Notes: generated from the sequence alone by a model not told the origin. A stretch of 64,000 bases of DNA from Sideroxydans sp. CL21 (GCF_902459525.1 NZ_LR699166.1:186001-250000); one strand, 5' to 3'; counted from the first letter of the stretch, positions 16,049-25,278 are shown. Made by a program: numbers and translations.

Positions 16049-17068
16049 TTAGCTGTTGCTGACCTGGATCAACTGCGCCAGCTTGTTCTTTGCGGCGCCG
16101 GAGGCGATCGATTCGCCCGCCCGCTTCACGCCCTCTGCCAGCGTGATGCTCAGACCGGCAGCGTAGATCGCGGCCCCCGCGTTGAGCAGGACGATATCGC
16201 GTGCCGCACCCGGCCGATTGTCCAGCACGCCCAGCAACATGGCCTTGGCCTGGTCGATGTTGGTGACGCGAATATCGTCCAGCGGTGCAGACTTCAAACC
16301 GAATACCTCGGGGGTGACGGTATATTCGTTCACCTGACCGTCCTTCAGTTCAGCGACATACGTTGGTCCGCTGATAGTGATCTCGTCCAGGCCATCCGCA
16401 CCGTTCACCACCAGCACATGTTGGCTGCCCAGGCGCTGCAGCACGCGCGCCTGGATGCCGACGAGGTCGGGATGGAATACGCCCAGTACCTGATTTTCCG
16501 CGCCGGCGGGGTTGGTCAGCGGACCGAGAACATTGAACAGTGTGCGCACGCCCAGTTCCTTGCGCACCGGTGCCGCATGTTTCATCGCGCCATGGAAATT
16601 GGGCGCGAACATGAAGCCGATGCCAATCTGGTCGATGCTGCGTCCCACCTGTTCAGGTGTCAGGTTGAGGTTGACGCCCAGCGCTTCCAGCACGTCCGCC
16701 GAGCCGCAGGTCGAAGACACCGAACGGCCGCCATGTTTGGCAACGCGGGCGCCCGCCGCTGCCGCGACGAATGCACTGGCCGTCGAGATATTGAACGTGT
16801 GTGCCGCGTCGCCGCCGGTGCCGCAGGTGTCCACCAGATGCTCGCGTTGCGTGACCGGAACCTGGGTGGCGAACTCGCGCATCACGAACGCGGCGGCGGA
16901 GATCTCGCCTATGGTTTCCTTTTTAACGCGCAAGCCGATCAGTATGCCAGCGATCTGCACCGGCGAGACTTCGCCGCTCATGATCTGCCGCATCAGCGAC
17001 AGCATCTCGTCGTAAAAGATCTCGCGCTGCTCGATCAGGCGCACCAGCGCTTGTTGTGGAGTGATCAT
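16049..17068 (-). CDS. trpD: Anthranilate phosphoribosyltransferase
   Basis: 339 residues; transfers phosphoribose from PRPP to anthranilate, the second step of tryptophan synthesis. The PRPP-binding loop DTCGTGGD and the motif KHGGRSVSS are present, followed by [11 protein letters not shown] and [19 protein letters not shown]. It starts 2 bp after the trpG stop codon (TAG-cc-ATG), so translation is coupled. relA follows directly; trpC is not found in the window. Confidence 0.97.
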   Translation of the reverse strand: MITPQQALVRLIEQREIFYDEMLSLMRQIMSGEVSPVQIAGILIGLRVKKETIGEISAAAFVMREFATQVPVTQREHLVDTCGTGGDAAHTFNISTASAFVAAAAGARVAKHGGRSVSSTCGSADVLEALGVNLNLTPEQVGRSIDQIGIGFMFAPNFHGAMKHAAPVRKELGVRTLFNVLGPLTNPAGAENQVLGVFHPDLVGIQARVLQRLGSQHVLVVNGADGLDEITISGPTYVAELKDGQVNEYTVTPEVFGLKSAPLDDIRVTNIDQAKAMLLGVLDNRPGAARDIVLLNAGAAIYAAGLSITLAEGVKRAGESIASGAAKNKLAQLIQVSNS

Positions 17069-17070
17069 GG

Positions 17071-17640
17071 CTATCGCTTCCCTTCCAGAAAATTCCTCAG
17101 CATGTCATGCCCGTATTCGGTCAGGATGGACTCGGGATGGAACTGCACGCCGTGCACCGGCAGCGTCTTGTGGCGCACGCCCATGATCTCGCCGTCGTCG
17201 GTCCAGGCGGTGACCTCCAGACAATCCGGCAGGGTCTCGCGCTCGATCACCAGCGAATGGTAGCGCGTGGCGGTGAACGGGCTGGGCAATCCGGTGAACA
17301 CGCTGTTGCCGTTATGGCGAATCTGCGAGGTCTTGCCATGCATCAGAGTTTTGGCGTGGATGATCCTGCCTCCGAAGGCCTGGCCTATGCTCTGGTGGCC
17401 GAGGCACACGCCGAGCAGCGGGACCTTGCCCGCAAAATGTTTGATTGCGGCGACCGAGATGCCTGCTTCGTTCGGCGTGCACGGACCGGGCGACACGACC
17501 AGGTGCTGCGGGTTCAGTTTCTCGATCTGCTCCACCGATATCTCGTCGTTGCGGTATACCAGTACATCCGCGCCGAGCTCGGCGAAATACTGCACCAGGT
17601 TGTAGGTGAAGGAGTCGTAGTTGTCTATCATCAGTAACAT
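17071..17640 (-). CDS. trpG: Anthranilate synthase component II (glutamine amidotransferase)
   Basis: 189-residue class I glutamine amidotransferase that supplies ammonia to TrpE. The oxyanion and nucleophile motif is GVCLGHQS, the catalytic His/Glu pair is HPES, and the N-terminus [19 protein letters not shown] is typical. In some bacteria the same protein also serves aminodeoxychorismate synthase (PabA). It sits between trpE (12-nt gap) and trpD (2-nt gap). Confidence 0.97.
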   Translation of the reverse strand: MLLMIDNYDSFTYNLVQYFAELGADVLVYRNDEISVEQIEKLNPQHLVVSPGPCTPNEAGISVAAIKHFAGKVPLLGVCLGHQSIGQAFGGRIIHAKTLMHGKTSQIRHNGNSVFTGLPSPFTATRYHSLVIERETLPDCLEVTAWTDDGEIMGVRHKTLPVHGVQFHPESILTEYGHDMLRNFLEGKR

Positions 17641-17652
17641 GTCTACTTCTCC

Positions 17653-19239
17653 CTAGCGGTGCGTCCGGGCGTCGAGCCCGTCCAGCACCATCTCGGCCGC
17701 GCGCAGCACCGCGCGTGCCTTGTTCTGCGTTTCGAGCCACTCGCTGTCCGGCACCGAGTCGGCGACGATGCCCGCTCCCGCCTGCACATAGAGCGTGTTG
17801 TCCTTCACCACGGCGGTGCGCAGCGCAATGGCAACATCCATGTCGCCGTTGAATGCAAGATAGCCGACCGCCCCGGCATAGATGCCGCGCTTGCTGGGTT
17901 CCAGTTCGTCGATGATCTCCATCGCGCGCACCTTGGCGGCACCGCTCACCGTGCCAGCGGGGAACGTGGCCTTGAGCACGTCCATCGCGCTCAGGCCGTC
18001 TTTCAGTTTCGCCTCGACGTTGGAGACGATGTGCATCACGTGCGAATAGCGCTCGATCACCATCTTGTCGGTGAGTTTGACCGTGCCGTTCTGCGCCACG
18101 CGACCGATGTCGTTGCGGCCGAGGTCGATCAGCATCAGGTGTTCGGCCAGTTCCTTCGGGTCGGCCAGCAACTCATCCGCCAGTTCTGCATCCTTCTGCG
18201 GCGTCTTGCCGCGCGGGCGCGTGCCGGCAATGGGGCGCACGGTGACGGTGGCACCTGAGAGGCGCGACTCCGACACGGTGGGGCGCAGCCCGCTGGTGCG
18301 GGAGGAGTCGCTGTTCGGTTGGCTCTGCGAACTGTCAGTTTCGACAGTGTTGTGTTCCAACCGAACCAATATCTCCGGCGAGGAGCCGACCACATGGTGG
18401 TCGCCCATGTCGTAATAAAACATGTAGGGCGACGGGTTGATGCTGCGCAGTGCGCGATACAAAGACAACGGCGAAGCCGGGAAGTGCTGCGACATGCGCT
18501 GCGACAGCACCACCTGCATGATGTCGCCGTCGAAAATGTACTGTTTGGATTTTTCTACCGCGGCCTTGAACGCGGCCTCGCCGAATTCCGATTTGGCCTC
18601 GTAGCGGCGCATTTGCGGAGCATCCGGAATCTGTACCGGCTGGCGCAGCGCGCGCTGCAGTTCAACAAGGCGCTGCAGTGCGGCGGGATAAGCATCGGCG
18701 TGCGCGGGATCGGCGTAAACAATGAAGGTCAGTTTGCCGGAAAGGTTGTCGATCACCGCGAGTTGTTCGGTAAGCATCAGCAGGATATCGGGTGTGCCGA
18801 GTACGTCCGGTTTTTGCGTGTTGGCCAGCTTGTGTTCGATATAGCGCACCGTGTCGTAGCCGAAGTAGCCGGCCAGGCCACCGGTGAAGCGCGGCAGGCC
18901 GGACAACGGCGCAACCTTGAATCGTGCCCGGTATTCCTCGATATAGTCCAGCGGATTGGCGACTTCTTGCGTGGTTTCGCCGGCTGGCGTGGTCAGCGTG
19001 ACTTGAAGGTCGCGCACGGTGATGCGCGTGTCAGCGGGCAGTCCGATGAAGGAGTAGCGCCCGAAGCGTTCGCCGCCCTGTACCGACTCCAGCAGGTAGG
19101 AGAACGGCTTGTTGGCGAGCTTGAGGTACAGCGACAGCGGCGTGTCGAGGTCGGCGAAGGTTTCCGCAGCCAGCGGGATGCGGTTGTAGCCCTGCTTGGC
19201 AAGTGCGTGGAATTCTTGTTCGGTAATGGGGGACAGCAT
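17653..19239 (-). CDS. trpE: Anthranilate synthase component I with an internal insertion
   Basis: 528 residues; converts chorismate to anthranilate with TrpG. Typical stretches include [69 protein letters not shown] and AGAGIVADS. Between VRLEH (to 296) and [10 protein letters not shown] (from 331) there is an extra Ser/Thr-rich segment of about 33 residues that typical TrpE proteins lack; it explains the length above the usual ~495. Feedback-site residues near the N-terminus (LLES) are present. The SD (AGAGAGG, 5 nt before ATG) can pair with an upstream segment inside the leader ORF, suggesting tryptophan-responsive control. Confidence 0.96.
   Translation of the reverse strand: MLSPITEQEFHALAKQGYNRIPLAAETFADLDTPLSLYLKLANKPFSYLLESVQGGERFGRYSFIGLPADTRITVRDLQVTLTTPAGETTQEVANPLDYIEEYRARFKVAPLSGLPRFTGGLAGYFGYDTVRYIEHKLANTQKPDVLGTPDILLMLTEQLAVIDNLSGKLTFIVYADPAHADAYPAALQRLVELQRALRQPVQIPDAPQMRRYEAKSEFGEAAFKAAVEKSKQYIFDGDIMQVVLSQRMSQHFPASPLSLYRALRSINPSPYMFYYDMGDHHVVGSSPEILVRLEHNTVETDSSQSQPNSDSSRTSGLRPTVSESRLSGATVTVRPIAGTRPRGKTPQKDAELADELLADPKELAEHLMLIDLGRNDIGRVAQNGTVKLTDKMVIERYSHVMHIVSNVEAKLKDGLSAMDVLKATFPAGTVSGAAKVRAMEIIDELEPSKRGIYAGAVGYLAFNGDMDVAIALRTAVVKDNTLYVQAGAGIVADSVPDSEWLETQNKARAVLRAAEMVLDGLDARTHR
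18253..18351 (-). other. In-frame ~99-bp insertion inside trpE
   Basis: Codons 297-329 of trpE, rich in Ser, Thr, Gln and Arg (for example [17 protein letters not shown]). The DNA contains two inverted repeats: CGACTCC/GGAGTCG (18265-18271 with 18304-18310) and ACTGTC/GACAGT (18331-18336 with 18343-18348). It interrupts the stretch that in other TrpE proteins runs straight from EILVRLE into TVRPIAGTR. It is probably a surface loop. Confidence 0.7.
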
Positions 19240-19334
19240 AAAAACCTCTCTAGTGATTTTCGATGACGATAAATGAGCGCAGCATCTGGCGACGCGGATT
19301 CACCATCGCCAGGCAGTCATCTTCGGAGAGAGGT
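19240..19334 (-). promoter_or_regulatory. Candidate trp leader attenuator / SD-sequestering region
   Basis: ACCTCTCT-type arms: 19327-19334 (in leader codons CTC TCT) is complementary over 8 bp to 19244-19251, which contains the trpE Shine-Dalgarno sequence and is followed by five T. A second stem CTGGCGA/TCGCCAG joins 19306-19312 (overlapping the first leader Trp codon) with 19286-19292. A further 6-bp option pairs GATGAC of the leader with GTCATC (19262-19267). Ribosome position on the Trp codons could therefore switch structures and control trpE translation or transcription. Confidence 0.55.
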
Positions 19335-19347
19335 CGTTATGTGTCAT
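19300..19347 (-). CDS. trpL: trp leader peptide MTHNDLSPKMTAWRW
   Basis: A 15-codon ORF in the gph-trpE gap. Codons 13 and 15 are TGG, followed at once by TGA, so two of the last three residues are Trp. Its ATG begins three bases after the gph stop codon, which would allow translational coupling. The ORF is followed by structures that involve the trpE ribosome-binding site. Size, Trp content, and position immediately upstream of trpE match known trp leader peptides of attenuation systems. That it works this way here is inferred; the peptide has no other recognisable function. Confidence 0.6.
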   Translation of the reverse strand: MTHNDLSPKMTAWRW

Positions 19348-19350
19348 GAG

Positions 19351-20037
19351 TCAAACGCGTTTGATCAGTTTCAATGCGGCGGGCAGGTCGGCGATCACGG
19401 CATCCAGATCCAGTCCGTCCACCGGCTCGCCGTGATTATAACCATAAGGAACGCAGAACACCGGACAGCCTGCGGCGCGGGCGGCGAGGGCATCGTTCAA
19501 TGAGTCACCTATCAGCAGCAAGCGCTCGATAGGCACGCCGAAGAATTTAGCAGTGTGCAGCAAAGGCAGCGGATGCGGCTTTTTCTCCGCCAGCGTATCG
19601 CCGGACAGCACGATGTCGAAGTAATGCGCGAGACCTATCCCTTTGAGCAGCGGTTCGGTATAGCGCGCCACCTTGTTGGTGATGCAGCCCAGCCTGAAGC
19701 CAGCCGCCTTCATCGCATCCAGCCCCTGCACCACACCGGCGAACGGTTTGCTTTGCAGCAACAGTTCGGTGTAATGCTTTTCGAAGACGGGCAGCGCCTT
19801 GACGTACAGGTCGGCATCCGGTTCGGCGTGCATGTCGCCGGTCAGCGCGCGTTTCACCAGCCATGAGATGCCGTTGCCGATATAGCTCATCAGCAGCTCC
19901 TGCGAAACGGGTGGACGTCCCATGTCGCGCAGCATGCGGTTAGCCGATTCGGCCAGTTCCGGGGCGGTATGTAAAAGCGTACCGTCGAGGTCGACGACAA
20001 TAGCCGAAACGGCCAGCGGGAAGTTCTTGAAACCCAT
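19351..20037 (-). CDS. gph: Phosphoglycolate phosphatase (HAD family)
   Basis: 228-residue HAD phosphatase: motif I VVDLDGTLLHTAPEL, motif II CITNK, motif III Lys in EKKPHPLPLL, and motif IV IGDSLNDALAARAAG. It dephosphorylates 2-phosphoglycolate, arising from DNA repair or from RuBisCO oxygenation. Start and rpe stop overlap in TAATG. The rpe-gph-trpE order is a conserved proteobacterial arrangement, which supports this assignment over other HAD phosphatases. Confidence 0.94.
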   Translation of the reverse strand: MGFKNFPLAVSAIVVDLDGTLLHTAPELAESANRMLRDMGRPPVSQELLMSYIGNGISWLVKRALTGDMHAEPDADLYVKALPVFEKHYTELLLQSKPFAGVVQGLDAMKAAGFRLGCITNKVARYTEPLLKGIGLAHYFDIVLSGDTLAEKKPHPLPLLHTAKFFGVPIERLLLIGDSLNDALAARAAGCPVFCVPYGYNHGEPVDGLDLDAVIADLPAALKLIKRV

Positions 20038-20723
20038 TATTTCTTGACTTTCGCCAACTCGGCGCGCAGCTCGCCGATGACGGTGTTGTAGTGGTTCTTG
20101 TCGTTGGCGTTGTATTTTCCGAAGACGGCCGAGCCGGCCACGAAGGTGTCCACCCCCGCTTCCGCGACTTCCCTGATGTTGGCCGGGCCAACGCCGCCAT
20201 CGATCTCCAGGCGGCAGTTGTACTTGCCTCCATCAATCAGCTTGCGCACTGCGCGTGCCTTGTCCAGCACGTAAGGGATGAACTTCTGGCCGCCGAAGCC
20301 GGGGTTGACCGACATCAGCAACACCATGTCCAGCTTGGGGAGCGTGTATTCCAGCACATCCAGCGGTGTGGCCGGATTGAATACCAGGCCGGCCTTGCAG
20401 CCGCTTTCCTTGATCAGGCCGATGGTGCGGTCGATGTGCTCGGACGCTTCCGGATGGAAGGTGATGTAGGTCGCGCCAGCCTTGGCGAAATCGGGAATGA
20501 TGCGGTCCACAGGCTTGACCATCAGATGCACGTCAATGGGGGCGGTCACGCCATGTTTGCGCAATGCTTCGCATACCAGCGGGCCGATGGTCAGGTTGGG
20601 CACGTAATGATTGTCCATCACGTCGAAGTGCACGATGTCCGCGCCGGAGGCGAGCACGTTGTCGACTTCCTCGCCGAGCTTGGCGAAGTTGGCGGAAAGA
20701 ATGCTGGGTGCGATCTGGTACAT
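20037..20723 (-). CDS. rpe: Ribulose-phosphate 3-epimerase
   Basis: 228-residue TIM-barrel enzyme interconverting ribulose 5-phosphate and xylulose 5-phosphate, the latter being the phosphoketolase substrate encoded at the window start. Signatures: [59 protein letters not shown] and EIDGGV; metal-binding His/Asp residues are in place. It is the first gene of the rpe-gph-trp operon. Confidence 0.97.
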   Translation of the reverse strand: MYQIAPSILSANFAKLGEEVDNVLASGADIVHFDVMDNHYVPNLTIGPLVCEALRKHGVTAPIDVHLMVKPVDRIIPDFAKAGATYITFHPEASEHIDRTIGLIKESGCKAGLVFNPATPLDVLEYTLPKLDMVLLMSVNPGFGGQKFIPYVLDKARAVRKLIDGGKYNCRLEIDGGVGPANIREVAEAGVDTFVAGSAVFGKYNANDKNHYNTVIGELRAELAKVKK

Positions 20724-21207
20724 GGTTTGGTCCTCAGGATGATTTTGAATTCAAGAGGGATATTTTACCCGAAACTGTTCCAGTAATATTGGACACCTTG
20801 TGCCGTAATGAGCTTGGCAGTTTCAACCGAATATCATGCTTTCATTTCGGGGCCGGGAGTTTGTCATCGAACAGTGAAGTATTTCGAAATCCGGAATTTG
20901 CATAAAGCCGGATCACTTTGGACGTAGCATTATCGAGTGATAAAGTAAATACCACTATTATAAAAAGGTTAAATTCTCGTTAAGTACTAGGCCTTTATAT
21001 AGGTAATATGGAATATGTGATTAACTCGGTATTGGGTATAAGATGAATGCAAATCAGGGGGAACGGGATCGCAAATACGGTCCTGAAAAAGCAACTTTCC
21101 GTGTAGATAGTCAGTGCAAACCGAAAACATGCGTCCGCTTCCAGATGAAAAATGGAAGCGGATATAAGCTTGCATATAATTAAATCAAAAAATCCAGCAA
21201 AAATATC
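20724..21207. other. Divergent AT-rich intergenic region with a 10-bp hairpin
   Basis: 484 bp between rpe and the histidine kinase gene. It must hold promoters for both. One clear structure is TCCGCTTCCA-n9-TGGAAGCGGA (21134-21143 with 21153-21162), about 45 nt before the kinase start, in its probable 5' leader. A 46-codon open frame (21043-21183) overlaps it but has no convincing ribosome-binding site. The base composition is clearly more AT-rich than that of the flanking genes. Confidence 0.5.
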
Positions 21208-22950
21208 ATGATTGAAATAACCAGGTCCGAGATGCAACAGAACATTTTGATAGGACTTGTTGTCTTGATCATGTTGGGTGCCCTTTGGTTTCTTTACGAC
21301 AAAACACAGGCTGTCGATCTGAGCGAGCAGAACGAAGTGATGGATCTATTGAATCAGGTGAAAGATACCGATAGCCGCTGGGACACCGAAGTTCAGCGTG
21401 CGCGTATCGATCTTTACTCTCAGGATGCGCCCTTTGTTCGTGCCGATTCGGGCGACAAGGCTCTTCGTGACATCACCCGGTTTGCGGGGCTGACTTCCAG
21501 CAAGGTGCTCAGAACCGGCCTGCCAGAACTCAGGAGTGCCATACAGCGCAAGTCCGATCTGGTTCAGATGTTCATTGCTGAAAACCGAAGCAATAAGGCT
21601 GTACTCCATGAGCTGGTTAAATCAGCGACGGAAATCAACTCCCAAATACAGGTAAAAAAATCCGTGCCGGATCACTCGCTGGTATTGGGTCAGATGAATG
21701 AAATTGCAGCACAATATTTTTTGCATGGGATGCCGGGACAACGGACCGGCTTGCAGGAAGCGCTTGCTCAACTGGATACTTTGCAGATAACCGGCGAAGA
21801 GCGAACCAGGATCGAGAAAGCCGTACAGACCCTGCTGGAGCAAGTGCCGGTTGAGTTGGACCATTTCGCACAGCTTGAGAAGCTGAGTACAGGGCCGCGC
21901 TTGATCAACCTGACATTGTCGTTCAACAATGAACTGGAACAAATGCTGCAGGAGAAAGAACGCTACCGCGTATATTTGATTTACTACGCGTCCGCCCTGT
22001 TGATCCTGCTGATGTATGCCGGCGCCAGGCTCAGAACTGCCAATCAGACACTGGAGCACAGGGTGGATGAACGAACGCGGGAATTGTCAGCTGCCTTGCA
22101 ACACCTTAAGGAATCAGAGTTGCAATTGATTCAATCGGAAAAGATGTCATCGCTGGGCCAGATGGTGGCAGGGGTTGCGCATGAGATAAATACACCGCTG
22201 GCCTATGTAAAGAACAGCCTGGGCCAGGTTTCGGAGCAGTTGCCCGGTATCGGCAACGCCCTGGAGCACTGCGATAAATTGCTGGAGTTCCTGGAGGCAG
22301 GGAATGACCCGGAAGGGTTGTCTCGCGAATTCCAGAAAGCGGCAGAGCAGCTGGGCATGCTCAAACAGCAACATGTGATTCAAGAATTGAGCGGGCTGGT
22401 CAAGGATGGATTGTTCGGTACCGGCCAAGTGTCCGAGATCGTGGGTAATCTGAAAAATTTTAGCCGGCTTGATCGCAGCAAAGTCTCGCACTCCAATTTG
22501 AACGAGAGTTTGGGCAATACGCTGCTACTGGCAAAACACCTGCTCAAATCTGTTACCGTGAATAAAAATTTTGGCGAGATTCCCGATATCACTTGTGCGC
22601 CTTCCCAGATCAACCAGGTTTTCCTGAATCTTATTACCAACGCGGTGCAGGCAATGCCGGAAGAACGCGGAAGCATTACGTTGACATCACGCAAAGAGGG
22701 CGAGGGAGTTGCAGTCGATGTGGAGGATGACGGCTCGGGAATTCCGCCGGAAGTCATGTCCAAAATATTCGATCCATTTTTCACGACCAAGGAGATCGGT
22801 AAAGGCACGGGCTTGGGTTTGTCCATTTCTTACAAGATAATCCAGGAACACGGTGGAAAAATCAGCGTTGAATCCAAACCCGGTCATGGTACAAAATTTA
22901 CGGTGTGGCTTCCGCTCACACCCCCTGCTGAAGCTAATTTAGAGAGTTAG
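21208..22950 (+). CDS. Membrane sensor histidine kinase (DAHL-like sensor)
   Basis: 580 residues. One membrane span near residues 12-30 (ILIGLVVLIMLGALWFLY) and a second near 255-270 (YLIYYASALLILLMY) enclose a mostly helical periplasmic sensor of about 220 residues, as in DAHL-type sensors. A coiled coil leads to the dimerisation/phosphoacceptor region (VAGVAHEINTPLAYVKN, H-box) with an unusually long insert before the ATPase. The HATPase domain has the N-box NLITNAVQAMPE, G1 DDGSGIPPE, the F-box DPFFTTKE and G2 GTGLGLSIS. All catalytic motifs look intact. It probably phosphorylates the receiver domains of the gene 3 bp downstream. Confidence 0.9.
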   Translation: MIEITRSEMQQNILIGLVVLIMLGALWFLYDKTQAVDLSEQNEVMDLLNQVKDTDSRWDTEVQRARIDLYSQDAPFVRADSGDKALRDITRFAGLTSSKVLRTGLPELRSAIQRKSDLVQMFIAENRSNKAVLHELVKSATEINSQIQVKKSVPDHSLVLGQMNEIAAQYFLHGMPGQRTGLQEALAQLDTLQITGEERTRIEKAVQTLLEQVPVELDHFAQLEKLSTGPRLINLTLSFNNELEQMLQEKERYRVYLIYYASALLILLMYAGARLRTANQTLEHRVDERTRELSAALQHLKESELQLIQSEKMSSLGQMVAGVAHEINTPLAYVKNSLGQVSEQLPGIGNALEHCDKLLEFLEAGNDPEGLSREFQKAAEQLGMLKQQHVIQELSGLVKDGLFGTGQVSEIVGNLKNFSRLDRSKVSHSNLNESLGNTLLLAKHLLKSVTVNKNFGEIPDITCAPSQINQVFLNLITNAVQAMPEERGSITLTSRKEGEGVAVDVEDDGSGIPPEVMSKIFDPFFTTKEIGKGTGLGLSISYKIIQEHGGKISVESKPGHGTKFTVWLPLTPPAEANLES

Positions 22951-22953
22951 TCC

Positions 22954-24828
22954 ATGAATGCACCCATCAAGAAAATCGGCAAATACGAAATCCAGGGCGA
23001 ACTCGGTGTTGGAAGCATGGGGGTCGTCTATAAGGGCTGGGACCCGGCCATCAAACGGGAAGTGGCGATCAAGGGAATCGACAAGACTGCTTATCCGGTC
23101 GGTGAGCGGGAGAATTTGCTCAACCGTTTTCGTCAGAAGGCACAGGCAGTCGGTCGTCTGGTGCATCCCCGAATTGTCCAAATCTATGACTTTTATGAAG
23201 ATGATCAGTCCGCTTTCATCATCATGGAACTGGTACACGGCAAGGCGCTGGCGAAGTATCTGGAAGGCAACGAAAAATACGGTTTGTGGGAAGTCGGCCA
23301 GATCATCACCCAGGCGCTGGACGGTATCGGCTATGCCCATACACAGGGCGTAGTGCATCGCGACATGAAATTGGAAAACATCCTCATCAACAATGACGGA
23401 CGCATCAAGATCAACTTTTTCGGAATTGCCCGTATTGAAACCCCGACAATAACGAGGGCCGACGATTTGATCGGCACGCCATACATGGCTCCCGAACAGT
23501 TTGCCGGTGGCGAAATCAGCGGGCCCACAGACCTGTATTCGATCGGGGTGATTGCCTATGAGCTGTTCACGGGCAGGCAACCGTTCTTTGGAAATATGGC
23601 GACTCTGGTGCAACAGGTTCAACATGAGGCGCCTGAAAAGCCTTCATCATTGAATCCCCAGCTTTCGCCAGAAATCGACCGGGTTTTGCTCAAGGCGATG
23701 GCGAAAGCGCCTGCTGAGCGCTACCAGTTGGCAAGCGAATTTTCAGATGCCCTAAAAAGGGCAGTCAGCATGTCGCTTGGCCTCGTCGACCGCAGGGCAA
23801 CGGCTACCCTACCCGATGCAGCCAAGTTGCTGGACGCGGCACGCATGTTGCAGAAGGATATGATTGACGAAAGTATCGAGAGTACGCTGACGAAAACGGA
23901 AGAGGACAGGTCGATCCAGATCAATACGGGCATCAAGCAGGCCCGCCTGCTGATCATCGATGACGACGAGCGGATACTTGCTGCGCTGAAATCGATTTTC
24001 AGGCAGCGCTACCATGTGTTCACCACTACTGACGGCAACAAGGCGCTTGATTTTATAACCCGATACCACATGCACGTCATCATCAGCGATCAGCGCATGC
24101 CCATCATGCTGGGTGTCGAGCTTTTGAGACGATCACGCGAAATTTCTCCGCGCAGCGTGCGCATCCTGTTGACCGGCTATTCGGACCTGGCGGCCATCGT
24201 GGGTTCGGTCAACGACGGAGAAGTGTATCGGTTCATCAGCAAGCCATGGGACAACCAGGCGTTGCAGTCGGTGGTAGCCGAGGCCTCCACGATCGGCCTG
24301 GAGCTTGCAGATACCAAAGCGGCGGCGGTGGCACTGCCGAACAAGATCAAAGCCGGAATTCTGGTGATCGACATTGACAAGGAAATCTTCAATGTCGTCA
24401 GGGAACTCATCGGTGACTTGTGTCCGGTGTACTATGCCCAAGATGCAGAGTCGGCATTAGGCATGTTAAGTAAACACGAGATCGCAGTCGTGATCGCCGA
24501 TGTCGAATCAAGGCTGGAAGAATTGACCGTGATGCTCAAGCTGCTAAAACAGAAATATCCGCAAATTCTTTCCATTATCGCAACCAATGCCAAAGATGCT
24601 GATCTTGCAATCGATCTCATCAATCAGGCTCAAGTGTTTCGCATTCTCCACAAACCGATCAATGTTGCGACTTTGAAGGCGCAAGTGCATGCCGCATTGC
24701 AGCGCTTCCTCATGTATCAGCAAACCCCGCAACTGGTTCAGGCACATAAAGTCGAGACACCCGAGAAAGTCCACACGTCCAGGTTTGCCAAGAATATCCT
24801 GAAGGGGCTGGAGATGCTGCGCGGGTAG
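22954..24828 (+). CDS. Ser/Thr (pseudo)kinase fused to two receiver domains
   Basis: 624 residues. Residues 11-270 are a eukaryote-type protein kinase domain: GELGVGSMG, Lys40 in EVAIK, HRDMKLEN (135-142), GTPYMAPEQ. The metal-binding Asp of the DFG motif is replaced: residues 154-157 read NFFG. Two receiver domains follow: REC1 at about 330-445 (acid pocket DDD, phospho-Asp379 in IISDQRMP, Thr407, Lys430 in SKPW) and REC2 at about 466-585 (Asp516, Thr544, Lys567 in HKP). REC1 resembles the HD-GYP/RpfG-associated type. A histidine kinase gene immediately upstream should feed these receivers. Whether the kinase part is active without the DFG Asp is open. Confidence 0.9.
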   Translation: MNAPIKKIGKYEIQGELGVGSMGVVYKGWDPAIKREVAIKGIDKTAYPVGERENLLNRFRQKAQAVGRLVHPRIVQIYDFYEDDQSAFIIMELVHGKALAKYLEGNEKYGLWEVGQIITQALDGIGYAHTQGVVHRDMKLENILINNDGRIKINFFGIARIETPTITRADDLIGTPYMAPEQFAGGEISGPTDLYSIGVIAYELFTGRQPFFGNMATLVQQVQHEAPEKPSSLNPQLSPEIDRVLLKAMAKAPAERYQLASEFSDALKRAVSMSLGLVDRRATATLPDAAKLLDAARMLQKDMIDESIESTLTKTEEDRSIQINTGIKQARLLIIDDDERILAALKSIFRQRYHVFTTTDGNKALDFITRYHMHVIISDQRMPIMLGVELLRRSREISPRSVRILLTGYSDLAAIVGSVNDGEVYRFISKPWDNQALQSVVAEASTIGLELADTKAAAVALPNKIKAGILVIDIDKEIFNVVRELIGDLCPVYYAQDAESALGMLSKHEIAVVIADVESRLEELTVMLKLLKQKYPQILSIIATNAKDADLAIDLINQAQVFRILHKPINVATLKAQVHAALQRFLMYQQTPQLVQAHKVETPEKVHTSRFAKNILKGLEMLRG

Positions 24829-24894
24829 TTGTCATGATTCACTGAAAGTAAGACACCGCTTGTCACTTTGGGCAAAATACGGTGAAATGCGGCA

Positions 24895-25278
24895 ATGGAA
24901 GATTCCTCACACTATCGCATCAAGATTTCCGTGCAAGTGCGCTACCTTGCCGACCAGTCCGATGAGGCCGATAACCGCCACGTATTCGCGTACACCATTA
25001 CACTGGCCAACGAAGGCGAGCACGCCGTGCAATTGCTGAGTCGTCACTGGATCATCAACGATGCCAACAACCATGTGCAGGAAGTAAGGGGCAAGGGCGT
25101 GGTGGGCGAACAACCCGTCATCAAGCCGGGTCAGAGTTTTGAATACACCAGCGGCACCGTACTGGCAACGCAGGTAGGCACCATGTCCGGCAGCTATCAG
25201 ATGCAGGTGGTGGACGGCGGTGAGTTCTCGGTGCCTATCCCGCAATTCGTCTTGAGTGTGCCGCGTGTATTGCACTAA
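24895..25278 (+). CDS. apaG: ApaG domain protein (Co2+/Mg2+ efflux-associated)
   Basis: 127 residues of the fibronectin-III-like ApaG fold: YRIKISVQVRYLADQSD, FAYTITLANEG, LLSRHWIINDANNHVQEVRGKGVVGEQP and GSYQMQVVDG.EFSVPIPQF. ApaG is a small cytoplasmic protein linked to magnesium/cobalt resistance and Ap4A metabolism in enterobacteria; its biochemical role is unclear. In related bacteria it is next to rpe and mltA, so the two signalling genes upstream look inserted into that neighbourhood. Confidence 0.93.
   Translation: MEDSSHYRIKISVQVRYLADQSDEADNRHVFAYTITLANEGEHAVQLLSRHWIINDANNHVQEVRGKGVVGEQPVIKPGQSFEYTSGTVLATQVGTMSGSYQMQVVDGGEFSVPIPQFVLSVPRVLH

Noticed and set aside
16049-17068. KHGGR instead of KHGNR in TrpD considered as a broken motif
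   Set aside because: As far as I recall, this variant also occurs in other proteobacterial TrpD proteins, and all other motifs are normal.
21043-21183. 46-codon frame upstream of the histidine kinase
   Set aside because: No good ribosome-binding site, AT-rich surroundings and overlap with a perfect hairpin; a run of this length is likely by chance.
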